Notes: generated from the sequence alone by a model not told the origin. 12,644 nt of DNA from RUG472 sp045224495 (GCA_045224495.1 JBGVAK010000174.1:1-12644), one strand, 5' to 3'; positions 6,661-12,644 are shown, counted from the first letter of the stretch. Program-made: numbers and translations.

Positions 6661-6689
6661 ATACTACCACCGTTCCTTGTTCCCGTCAA
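6661..6689 (-). promoter_or_regulatory. Promoter of the LIV operon
   Basis: TTGACG (6684-6689) and TAGTAT (6661-6666) on the minus strand are separated by exactly 17 bases. Transcription would start near 6654, giving a leader of about 210 bases before livK. A/T-rich sequence with an inverted repeat lies directly upstream. Confidence 0.8.
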
Positions 6690-6695
6690 GCCCTT

Positions 6696-6717
6696 TTTTG
6701 CAATTTTTCATGCAAAA
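6696..6717. promoter_or_regulatory. Inverted repeat TTTTGCA-N8-TGCAAAA upstream of the LIV promoter
   Basis: Two perfect 7-base half-sites (6696-6702 and 6711-6717) lie 7 bases upstream of the -35 box of the LIV promoter. Placement suits an activator or repressor operator, or an A/T-rich UP-like element. The regulator is unknown. The stretch 6718-6810 shows no other clear element. Confidence 0.35.
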
Positions 6718-6810
6718 CGATGAAATTTCTCTTGATGCGCGCCGCAATACAGCCATTAGTCTCGTAATATGAGAATTATGGTTGACGGACCATGTCCTTC
6801 TCCGCCAGCA

Positions 6811-6839
6811 TTGACACGGCTCTTCGGCTGTTGTATTTT
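6811..6839 (+). promoter_or_regulatory. Promoter of the TauE-like gene, predicting a leaderless transcript
   Basis: A consensus TTGACA (6811-6816) is followed after 17 bases by TATTTT (6834-6839). The standard start point, 7 bases after the -10, falls on the A of the ATG at 6846. No ribosome binding site precedes that ATG. Confidence 0.55.
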
Positions 6840-6845
6840 ATATAT

Positions 6846-7613
6846 ATGACCGAATTCGTGAAACAACTGCTCATCGTCTGTCCCCTGCTGTTCCTGGCGG
6901 GGATGTGCGACGCCATCGCCGGCGGCGGCGGGACCATCAGCCTGCCGGCCTTCCTGCTGGCGGGGCTGCCCACCCATTTTGCCCTGGGCACCAACAAGAT
7001 GTGCATGTCCATGGGCACCGCCGTATCCGTGTACCGGTACGGGAAAAGCGGCCGCATCCGCTGGTTCGTGTCCCTCTTCGCCGCGGCCGGCGCCGTGCTG
7101 GGGGCCATGCTGGGGGCCCGGATCGCCCTTTGGATCGACGACTCCTTCATGCGCTACGTGCTCATGGTGCTGCTGCCCGCCTCGGCCATCTTCCTCGCTT
7201 TGAACCGCAACTTCGGCCAGGAGGGCCGGGAAAAGGACTATCCCCCCGTCAAGACCGCCCTCATCGCCTTCCTCTGCGGCAGCGGCGTGGGCGTCTACGA
7301 CGGCTTCTTCGGCCCCGGCGCCGGCACCTTCTATATCATGGCCCTGTCCGCCGCCCTGGGCCTGGGGCTCACGGAGGCCTCCGCGGACTCCAAGGTCATG
7401 AACATGGCCTCCAACCTGGGAGCCCTGTTCACCTTCATCTTGGGCGGGGTGGTGGTCTGGAAGCTGGCCATCCCCGGGATCCTCTGCACCATGACCGGCA
7501 ACTACGTGGGCTCCAGCTTGGCCATCAAGAACGGATCCAAGTTCGTCCGCCCCGTCATGGCCGCCATGATCCTGCTCCTATTCGTCAAGACCATCTACGA
7601 CCTATTGAGCTGA
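6846..7613 (+). CDS. TauE/SafE-family membrane permease (probable anion exporter)
   Basis: A 255-residue polytopic protein with about eight membrane spans, in the usual size range of the TauE/SafE (DUF81, TSUP) family. The family's two pseudo-repeated motifs are present: DAIAGGGGTISLP (22-34) followed by LGTNK (47-51), and YDGFFGPGAGTF (151-162) followed by ADSKVMNMASN (180-190). Characterised relatives export sulfite, sulfoacetate or similar organosulfur anions; the substrate here is unknown. ATG 6846 is chosen because the family N-terminus begins there; the frame is open upstream to an ATG at 6792, but those 18 residues are not family-like and have no ribosome binding site either. The gene stands alone, divergent from the LIV operon and convergent with the TRAP-TAXI operon. 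Confidence 0.88.
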   Translation: MTEFVKQLLIVCPLLFLAGMCDAIAGGGGTISLPAFLLAGLPTHFALGTNKMCMSMGTAVSVYRYGKSGRIRWFVSLFAAAGAVLGAMLGARIALWIDDSFMRYVLMVLLPASAIFLALNRNFGQEGREKDYPPVKTALIAFLCGSGVGVYDGFFGPGAGTFYIMALSAALGLGLTEASADSKVMNMASNLGALFTFILGGVVVWKLAIPGILCTMTGNYVGSSLAIKNGSKFVRPVMAAMILLLFVKTIYDLLS

Positions 7614-7629
7614 CCCTTCTCTACAGAAA

Positions 7630-7660
7630 ACAGGGGCTGAGCGAAATGCTCAGCCCCTGT
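7630..7660. terminator. Bidirectional terminator between the TauE-like gene and the TRAP operon
   Basis: ACAGGGGCTGAGC (7630-7642) and GCTCAGCCCCTGT (7648-7660) are perfect complements, 13 bp, loop GAAAT. On the minus strand the stem is followed at once by TTTTCTGT. On the plus strand CTGTGTTTT follows. It serves both convergent units. Confidence 0.85.
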
Positions 7661-7683
7661 CTGTGTTTTGGGTGTGCCGCCCC

Positions 7684-9696
7684 TTAGGCGGGTTTGGGTT
7701 CCGGTTTGTCCTTCTTGTTGAAGACGAATTTCTGGGCCAGAAGGATGACCGCCAGGCACGCAAGGCCGCCCAAATCGGTCCAGAGGCCGGAGTCGATCAG
7801 CAGGAAGGCGCCCACGCCCGCCAGCACCCGCATGGGGATGTTCAAGCGCCCCAGGAGGTAGCCCTCGGCGGCGGCGGCGATCAGCACCACGCCGGTGCAG
7901 GCGGTGATGACCACCTGCAGGCCTGAGAGGAACGTCACGTTCTCCAAGAGCAGCGGCGGGTTATAGACGAACATGAACGGCACGATGAAGCCTGCCAGGG
8001 CCAATCGCACCGACTGCCAGCCTGTCTTCATGGGACTGCCCCCCGACAGGCCTGCCGCCGCGAAGGAGGCGAGGGCCACCGGCGGGGTCAGGTTGGCGAA
8101 CATGGCGAAGTAGAAGCAGAACATATGGGCCGCAATGACCGGCTGACCCAGCTCCACCAGGGCGGGGGCCGCGATGGTGGCGGTGATCAGGTAGGAGGGG
8201 ATGGACGGAAGGCCCATGCCCAGGATCATGCAGGTGACCATGGTGAACAGGAGCGTCAGCATCAGGCTCTGTTTGCCGATGCTGATGATGGCGTGGGCCA
8301 CGTTCAGCGCGAAGCCGGTCTGGCCGCAGACGCCCACGATGATGCCCACGCAGGCGCAGGCCATGGCCACGGAGACCGTGGACTTGGCGCCCTGGACGAA
8401 GGCGTCGCAGATGTCCTTGAAGCTCATGCGGCTCACGGGCCGAAGCTGGGCCACCACGATGGTGACGATGATGGTCCAGAAGGCGCCGCGGATGACGGTG
8501 ACGCCGCTGAAGATCAGCATGTACAGCAGGAACAGGATGGGGATCAACAGGTGTCCCCGCTCCTTCATGACGTCCTTCACCTTGGGCATCTGATCCTTGG
8601 GCAGGCCGTTGAGGTGATCCTTGGTGGCCCGCATCTGGACCTGGATGATGATGCCCAGATAGTAGATGAGAGCCGGGATCACGGCGGCCTTGATGATGAC
8701 GCCGTACTTCACGCCCAGAGTCTCCGCCATGACGAAGGCCGCCGCGCCCATGATGGGCGGCAGCAGCTGCCCGCCCACGGAGGCCGTGGCCTCTACGGAC
8801 CCGGCGAACTCCTTGGAGTAGCCCGTCTTCTTCATGAGGGGGATGGTGAAAGTGCCGGTGGTCACCACGTTAGCCACCGCGGAGCCGTTGATGGAGCCCA
8901 AAAAGCCGGAGGCCAGGACCGCCACCTTGGCGGGACCGCCCTTGGTGTGGCCGGCGATGGCGTTGGCGATATCGTTGAAGAACTGGCCCATGCCGCACTT
9001 GTTCATGACCTCACCGAAGATGATGAACAGGACGATATAGGTGGCCGACACCTTGATGGACGTGCCGTAGATGCCGCCGGTGTCCGTGGTCAGATAGGTG
9101 ACGATCCGATGCCAGTTGTAGCCCCGGTGCCGGAAGATGCCCGGCAGAGAACGGCCGTAGAGGGCATACAGGAGGAAGATGATGGACAGGATCGGCAATG
9201 CCCAGCCGGAAAGCCTGCGGGAGGCGATCAGCACCAGGACGATGAGGAGGGTGCCCATGATGATGTCGATCTGCTCGCCCTTGAATCCGGTGGAAATAAA
9301 CACCGGATAGCGGATAAACACGAAGATGGGTATGGAGAGGGACAGGGCGATGAAGATCCAGTCGTACCAGGCGATCTTCTTGCGGCTGGACTTCTTGAAT
9401 TCCGGGTAGAGGGCGAAGCCCAGGATCAAAATAAGACCCACGTGGATGGCGTGGTGCTTGATGTTCACCATCTGCAGAGCCGGGATGCCGGAGGCGTAGG
9501 CCAGATGATACAGGGTGAACAGGAGGCAGATGACGTATATCACGTTCTTCAGCCACTTCTTTTCAAAGGTGCGGGTCCGGGATTCCTTTTCGAATTTCTC
9601 CATGACCTCCGCGCCTTTGGCGGCGTCCAGCGGCGCAGCCTCCTGAGAAAGCTGGTCCGCCGGGGCCGTTACAGTTTTGTTCTCAATGTCGGACAC
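7684..9696 (-). CDS. Fused TRAP transporter permease (DctQM fusion, TAXI-associated, 4TM+12TM)
   Basis: A 670-residue integral membrane protein forming the permease of a TAXI-type TRAP importer, which uses an ion gradient rather than ATP. Residues 1-50 are hydrophilic. Hydrophobic spans from about 51 to 180 correspond to the small DctQ-like part and the rest to the DctM-like part. Signature segments are GSINGSAVANVVTTGTF (268-283), SVEATASVGGQLLPPIMGA (300-318), GMGLPSIPSY (493-502) and NLTPPVALASFAAAGLSGG (535-553). The C-terminus is hydrophilic (KKDKPEPKPA). The start is GTG at 9696, 14 bases inside the DUF1850 gene, with AAGGGGG about 10 bases upstream. It is the last gene of the operon, ended by the hairpin at 7630-7660. 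Substrate is unknown. Confidence 0.94.
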   Translation of the reverse strand: MSDIENKTVTAPADQLSQEAAPLDAAKGAEVMEKFEKESRTRTFEKKWLKNVIYVICLLFTLYHLAYASGIPALQMVNIKHHAIHVGLILILGFALYPEFKKSSRKKIAWYDWIFIALSLSIPIFVFIRYPVFISTGFKGEQIDIIMGTLLIVLVLIASRRLSGWALPILSIIFLLYALYGRSLPGIFRHRGYNWHRIVTYLTTDTGGIYGTSIKVSATYIVLFIIFGEVMNKCGMGQFFNDIANAIAGHTKGGPAKVAVLASGFLGSINGSAVANVVTTGTFTIPLMKKTGYSKEFAGSVEATASVGGQLLPPIMGAAAFVMAETLGVKYGVIIKAAVIPALIYYLGIIIQVQMRATKDHLNGLPKDQMPKVKDVMKERGHLLIPILFLLYMLIFSGVTVIRGAFWTIIVTIVVAQLRPVSRMSFKDICDAFVQGAKSTVSVAMACACVGIIVGVCGQTGFALNVAHAIISIGKQSLMLTLLFTMVTCMILGMGLPSIPSYLITATIAAPALVELGQPVIAAHMFCFYFAMFANLTPPVALASFAAAGLSGGSPMKTGWQSVRLALAGFIVPFMFVYNPPLLLENVTFLSGLQVVITACTGVVLIAAAAEGYLLGRLNIPMRVLAGVGAFLLIDSGLWTDLGGLACLAVILLAQKFVFNKKDKPEPKPA

Positions 9697-10192
9697 CTGT
9701 AAGATACCCCCTTACTGTGATGATTTCCCCCCGTATCCTGCTGGCGTCCGGCAGGCTCCGGAAGTCGAAGACCTCCTCTCCGTTGATCTGGAGGCCCTTC
9801 ATGTAGGTCGAGGACGTGATCCATGAGAAATAGGGAAAGACGCTGTTGATCTCCTCCATCCACACGAGCCCGTTTTCGATGTGCGTCGGCACGTCCATCT
9901 CCGCCGGTATCCCGGCGCCATAGCCCGCCACGGCGATGGCGTCCAGGTTGAACTGGTCGTCCGCCCGAACGGTGTAGTACTCGTACCAGGGGATATGCTC
10001 GAAGGAGTGCTCGATCTCCAGCCGGAGCTTGTCGCCGGCGTGGATGGGGGCGGAGAAGACTACCGTCTCCCGCTTGCGGTCGTACAGCTGGAACGCCTTG
10101 CCGGCGGGGGCGAAAAACCCGAACCAGACGAAGGCGCCCAGCAGAACCAGGGCCGGGATGAGGACCCATAGGCCGCGTTTCTTCTTGCTCAT
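9683..10192 (-). CDS. DUF1850 family protein of the TRAP-TAXI operon
   Basis: A 169-residue protein with a basic start (MSKKKRG) and one hydrophobic helix (about 8-27), so probably membrane-anchored with an outside-facing domain. Family-like conserved spots are the HSFEHIPWYE segment (62-71) and YGAGIP (91-96). DUF1850 proteins are often encoded next to fused TRAP permeases; their role is not established, and an accessory part in ligand transfer or assembly is an inference. The start is ATG 10192 (a GTG at 10204 is in frame with no ribosome binding site; even the ATG has only a weak GGAA). Its end overlaps the permease start, so the two are likely coupled. The gene sits between the TAXI binding protein and the permease. 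Confidence 0.78.
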   Translation of the reverse strand: MSKKKRGLWVLIPALVLLGAFVWFGFFAPAGKAFQLYDRKRETVVFSAPIHAGDKLRLEIEHSFEHIPWYEYYTVRADDQFNLDAIAVAGYGAGIPAEMDVPTHIENGLVWMEEINSVFPYFSWITSSTYMKGLQINGEEVFDFRSLPDASRIRGEIITVRGYLTGVRH

Positions 10193-10212
10193 TGCACGTT
10201 CCACACTAAATC

Positions 10213-10251
10213 AAAGCCGCGGAAGGCAGTATGCGCCTTCCGCGTCGCTTT
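10213..10251 (-). repeat. Intercistronic hairpin after the TAXI binding-protein gene
   Basis: CGCGGAAGGC (10218-10227) pairs perfectly with GCCTTCCGCG (10235-10244), and AAAGC pairs with GCTTT outside a 2-base bulge: 15 pairs. It begins about 12 bases after the TAXI stop and has only a weak T-stretch. Likely a 3'-end stabiliser or partial terminator favouring the binding protein over the permease. Confidence 0.6.
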
Positions 10252-10262
10252 AGATCAGTCTC

Positions 10263-11255
10263 TTAGCCAAGATAGCCGTTGTCCTTCCAGAACTGCGCGG
10301 CACCGTCGTGCAGCGGGAGCTGGATGTCGCCCACGCCGAAGGTGATGTCGATGTTCTTGTTGGCGGCGTTGTGGGAGGCCTTGATGGTATCGATATTCTG
10401 GAAGATGCCCACCAGCATGTCGTAGACCATCTCATCGGGCAGATCCTTGCGGACCAGCATGATGTTGTACACGAAGACGCCTTCCACGTCCTCCTTGTTG
10501 TTGTAGGTATCCGCGGGGATGACGGTCTTGGAGTAGTAGGGATACTCGCTGATCAGCTTCTCGCGGCCCTCGCCGTCGATAGGCACTATGACCATGTCAT
10601 AGTTGCCGTGCTCCAGCTCCGTGACCGTGGCGTTGGGGATACCGGAGGTCACGAACACGGCGTCACACTGGCCGTTCTTCATGTTGTCGATGGCTTCGCC
10701 GTAGGGAAGATAGAAGGGGGTGATGTCGTCATAGGTGATGCCATAGGCGTTGAGGATCATGCGGGCGTTGATCTCCACGCCGGAGTTGGGGGCGCCTACG
10801 CCCACGCGCTTGCCCTTGAGGTCGTTGACGCTCTTGATGCCGGTGTTGGCGGTGGTGACCAGCTGCACGTAGTTGGGCCAGAGGCGCATGAGGGCTCTGA
10901 GGTCAGAGGCGGCTTCCTTGCCCTCGTAGGCACCGGTGGCGGTGAAGGCCTGCATGACGGCATCCTGCATGGCGATGGCGATCTCGCAGTCACCGTCCAG
11001 GATGAGCTGGATGTTCGCACCGGAGGCGTTGGTGGCCTCGGCGGAGGTATCGTAACCGTAGTCCTTCAAAGCGGTGGCGAAAGCGCCGCCGATGGGATAG
11101 TAGATGCCGGAGGTGGGGCCGGTGCCGACGGTGACGAACTCGCTCCCACGATCGAACTTTTCGGCCTTCTCCTTCAGCGACTCATCGTCGGCCAGGGCGG
11201 GGACCGCGACCAGGACCATGCACAGGACCAGCAGGATGGCAATCAGCTTTTTCAT
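10263..11255 (-). CDS. TAXI-family TRAP transporter solute-binding protein
   Basis: A 330-residue exported protein that captures the ligand for the TRAP permease. Residues 1-22 form a signal peptide ending PALA before DDES; the only cysteine there (Cys12, in LVLC) is inside the hydrophobic core with Leu before it, so it is not a lipobox. The TAXI hallmark VGTGPTSGIYYPIGGAFA lies at about 42-59, a KGKRVGVGAPNSGVEINA segment follows mid-protein, and LPYGEAIDNMKNGQCDAVFV covers the hinge region. Characterised TAXI proteins bind glutamate/glutamine or 2-oxoglutarate, so an acidic amino acid or dicarboxylate is plausible but unproven. ATG 11255 follows AAGGAGA (11262-11268) by 6 bases. First gene of the operon, with promoter at 11315-11343. 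Confidence 0.94.
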   Translation of the reverse strand: MKKLIAILLVLCMVLVAVPALADDESLKEKAEKFDRGSEFVTVGTGPTSGIYYPIGGAFATALKDYGYDTSAEATNASGANIQLILDGDCEIAIAMQDAVMQAFTATGAYEGKEAASDLRALMRLWPNYVQLVTTANTGIKSVNDLKGKRVGVGAPNSGVEINARMILNAYGITYDDITPFYLPYGEAIDNMKNGQCDAVFVTSGIPNATVTELEHGNYDMVIVPIDGEGREKLISEYPYYSKTVIPADTYNNKEDVEGVFVYNIMLVRKDLPDEMVYDMLVGIFQNIDTIKASHNAANKNIDITFGVGDIQLPLHDGAAQFWKDNGYLG

Positions 11256-11279
11256 AGTGACTCTCCTTGTTTTGTTATT

Positions 11280-11305
11280 TTGTTGCGCCTGTCGTTGGGC
11301 AACAA
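11280..11305 (-). promoter_or_regulatory. 5'-leader hairpin of the TAXI operon
   Basis: TTGTTGC (11280-11286) and GCAACAA (11299-11305) are perfect complements, with two further GC pairs possible inside. It lies in the roughly 55-base leader between the promoter and the ribosome binding site. Function is unknown; 5'-end mRNA protection is one option. Confidence 0.4.
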
Positions 11306-11314
11306 TATGAAATT

Positions 11315-11343
11315 ATTGTAAGGCAAAGGTGAAATATTTGCAA
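11315..11343 (-). promoter_or_regulatory. Promoter of the TRAP-TAXI operon
   Basis: On the minus strand TTGCAA (11338-11343) and TACAAT (11315-11320) are separated by 17 bases. It is divergent from the pyrG promoter. The A/T-rich stretch between them (11344-11485) holds only the small palindrome at 11443-11459. Confidence 0.65.
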
Positions 11344-11485
11344 GATATTTCCTTCACTTTTTTAGAGTTTTCCAAAAATATGCCGAAAAACAAGCTTTTA
11401 TATGCAGGATTCGCTTCATTTCGATTCTTTTCGTGCATGGCGTCCTTCATTTTGAAGGAAATAGGCCCTCTTTTCGAAAAAGTGG

Positions 11486-11514
11486 TTGACAACGGGTTTT
11501 TGACCTGTTATACT
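11486..11514 (+). promoter_or_regulatory. Promoter of pyrG
   Basis: Consensus TTGACA (11486-11491), a 17-base spacer and TATACT (11509-11514). Transcription would start near 11521, giving a leader of about 170 bases. Confidence 0.85.
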
Positions 11515-11544
11515 GCCTCCTATGTTGTTTGTATATCATATATT

Positions 11545-11691
11545 GTTTCGGGTCAGCCCGAGACGGACAAGCACAGAGGCGTGCCCCACAGGGCACAGGA
11601 ACGATGAACGCAGGAGCGTCCGTCTGTAGGGGAAACTCCCCTCGGACGGACGCCTTCTCCTTTTGGATAAGGAAGCGGAAAGGAGTATAAA
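11545..11691 (+). promoter_or_regulatory. Structured pyrG leader with alternative helices and a maskable ribosome binding site
   Basis: In order: hairpin 11545-11552/11557-11564 (8 bp, one G-U); hairpin GTGCCC/GGGCAC (11581-11586/11591-11596); then segment B, GCGTCCGTC (11616-11624), which pairs over 9 bp with segment C, GACGGACGC (11645-11653), capped by AGGGGA/TCCCCT (11628-11633/11637-11642). Upstream segment A, GACGGAC (11562-11568), can pair with the last 7 bases of B instead. CTCCTTT (11657-11663) directly after C is complementary to the ribosome binding site AAAGGAG (11679-11685). The layout is riboswitch- or attenuator-like; I do not recognise a known RNA family. No strong T-run follows B:C, so control of translation is more likely than termination. 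Confidence 0.6.
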
Positions 11692-12644
11692 ATGAAGCAC
11701 ATCTTCGTGACCGGCGGCGTGGTCTCGGGCCTCGGCAAGGGCATCACAGCGGCCTCCCTGGGGCGGCTGCTGAAGTGTCGCGGCTATAAGGTGGCGTCCC
11801 AGAAGCTGGACCCCTACATCAACGTGGACCCGGGCACCATGTCTCCCTATCAGCACGGGGAGGTCTACGTCACCGAGGACGGAGCGGAGACCGATCTCGA
11901 TTTAGGGCACTACGAGCGCTTTATCGACGAGGATCTGAACCGCTACTCCAATTTGACCACCGGCAAGGTGTACTCCAACGTCCTCAAGCGGGAGCGCCAG
12001 GGCGGGTACCTCGGCAAGACTGTCCAGACCATCCCCCATATCACCGACGAGATCAAGCGCTTCATCTACCGGGTGGGGGAGCACAGCGACGCGGACATCG
12101 TCATCACGGAGATCGGCGGCACCATCGGCGACATCGAAAGCCAGCCCTTCTTGGAGGCCATCCGCCAGGTGGGCCGGGAAGTGGGCCGGGGGAACGCCCT
12201 GTACATCCACGTGACGCTGGTGCCCTATCTGAAGGCCAGCGGCGAACACAAGTCCAAGCCCACCCAGCACTCCGTCAAGGAGCTCCAGGGCATGGGCATC
12301 TTCCCGGACATCATCGTGCTTCGGACCGACGAGCCCATCACGGACGAGAGCATCTTCGACAAGATCGCCAACTTCTGCAACGTGGACCGGGAGGCGGTCA
12401 TCGAAAATCTGACCCTGCCCGTGCTCTACGAGGCCCCCCTATATTTGGAACAGGCGCATTTCTCCGAGATCGTCTGTCAAAAACTGGATCTGCCCGCCCG
12501 GGATATCGACCTCTCCTCCTGGCAGGCGATGGTGGACCGCATCCATGCCTCCCATGAGGAGGTGACCATCGCCCTGGTGGGCAAGTATACCCAGCTCCAC
12601 GACGCCTATCTCTCCATCGTGGAGGCCCTGCACCACGCCGGGTA
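11692..12644 (+). CDS. pyrG: CTP synthase, N-terminal 317 residues (runs off the window)
   Basis: CTP synthase makes CTP from UTP, ATP and glutamine, the last step of pyrimidine nucleotide synthesis. The visible part is the synthetase domain and linker: P-loop GGVVSGLGKG (8-17), LDPYINVDPGTMSPYQHGEV (39-58), then VTEDGAETDLDLGHYERF, the ITEIGGTIGDIESQPF segment with metal-binding Glu, and KSKPTQHSVKELQ, which forms the nucleotide/CTP inhibition site in characterised enzymes. All family key residues in view appear intact. The glutaminase domain begins near the end (VTIALVGKYTQLHDAYLSI) and is cut off; full-length proteins have about 530-550 residues. ATG 11692 follows AAAGGAG by 6 bases. The gene has its own promoter and a long structured leader. 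Confidence 0.97.
   Translation, partial: MKHIFVTGGVVSGLGKGITAASLGRLLKCRGYKVASQKLDPYINVDPGTMSPYQHGEVYVTEDGAETDLDLGHYERFIDEDLNRYSNLTTGKVYSNVLKRERQGGYLGKTVQTIPHITDEIKRFIYRVGEHSDADIVITEIGGTIGDIESQPFLEAIRQVGREVGRGNALYIHVTLVPYLKASGEHKSKPTQHSVKELQGMGIFPDIIVLRTDEPITDESIFDKIANFCNVDREAVIENLTLPVLYEAPLYLEQAHFSEIVCQKLDLPARDIDLSSWQAMVDRIHASHEEVTIALVGKYTQLHDAYLSIVEALHHAG

Noticed and set aside
11515..11530. Bacillus-type pyrG regulation by reiterative G addition at a GGGC transcription start
   Set aside because: The bases expected at +1 after the TATACT box are around TATG, not a G-run, and the B:C hairpin is not followed by a strong T-run.
11522..11629. ATG at 11522 near the pyrG transcription start opening a 35-codon frame
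   Set aside because: No ribosome binding site, no amino acid bias, and it runs through strong hairpins; no reason to call it beyond chance.
1..12644. CRISPR array, tRNA/rRNA genes, insertion sequences or phage genes
   Set aside because: No regularly spaced repeats, no tRNA-like cloverleaf, no transposase or integrase motifs were seen; the window is ordinary chromosomal transport and metabolism genes with interesting leaders.

Overview
The window is a 12.6 kb, GC-rich bacterial chromosome segment built around uptake of amino acids and organic acids. The pyrG protein sequence (its VSGLGKGITAASLGRLL-type N-terminus), the AAGGAGG-type ribosome binding sites and the A/T-rich intrinsic terminators suggest a fermentative Clostridia-type Firmicute, perhaps an Oscillospirales relative. 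This is an inference from pattern only. Both solute-binding proteins lack a lipoprotein cysteine, which fits a double-membrane lineage (Negativicutes, Synergistota) better, so the assignment stays open.

Layout, left to right. (1) 1-272: the 3' end of a metQ/nlpA-type substrate-binding protein (+). (2) 286-423: nested A/T-rich hairpins between convergent genes. (3) 445-1485: an M42-family metallo-aminopeptidase (-) with its own promoter near 1517-1546. (4) 1653-6441: a complete branched-chain amino acid ABC transporter operon on the minus strand, in transcription order binding protein, livH, livM, livG, livF. (5) 6469-6689: the leader of that operon, with a strong promoter, a 27-codon leader ORF dense in Ile, Val and Leu codons, and an antiterminator/terminator pair. 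(6) 6846-7613: a TauE/SafE-type membrane permease (+), apparently transcribed without a 5' leader. (7) 7630-7660: a shared bidirectional terminator. (8) 7684-11255: a TRAP-TAXI operon (-), in order TAXI binding protein, DUF1850 protein, fused TRAP permease. (9) 11486-11691: the promoter and a structured leader of pyrG. (10) 11692-12644: the first 317 codons of pyrG (CTP synthase), cut by the window end.

The genes fit a peptide- and amino-acid-using lifestyle: the peptidase releases amino acids, the LIV and MetQ systems import them by ATP hydrolysis, and the TRAP-TAXI system imports an organic anion or acidic amino acid by ion coupling.

The most interesting element is the LIV leader. Nine of eleven consecutive codons are Ile/Val/Leu. 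Three segments (6607-6616, 6539-6550, 6496-6507) plus the terminator 3' arm (6478-6486) form the mutually exclusive pairings of a classical ribosome-mediated attenuator, here ahead of a transport operon rather than a biosynthetic one. The second is the pyrG leader, where one strand can pair with either of two copies of GACGGAC and a separate CTCCTTT can mask the Shine-Dalgarno sequence.
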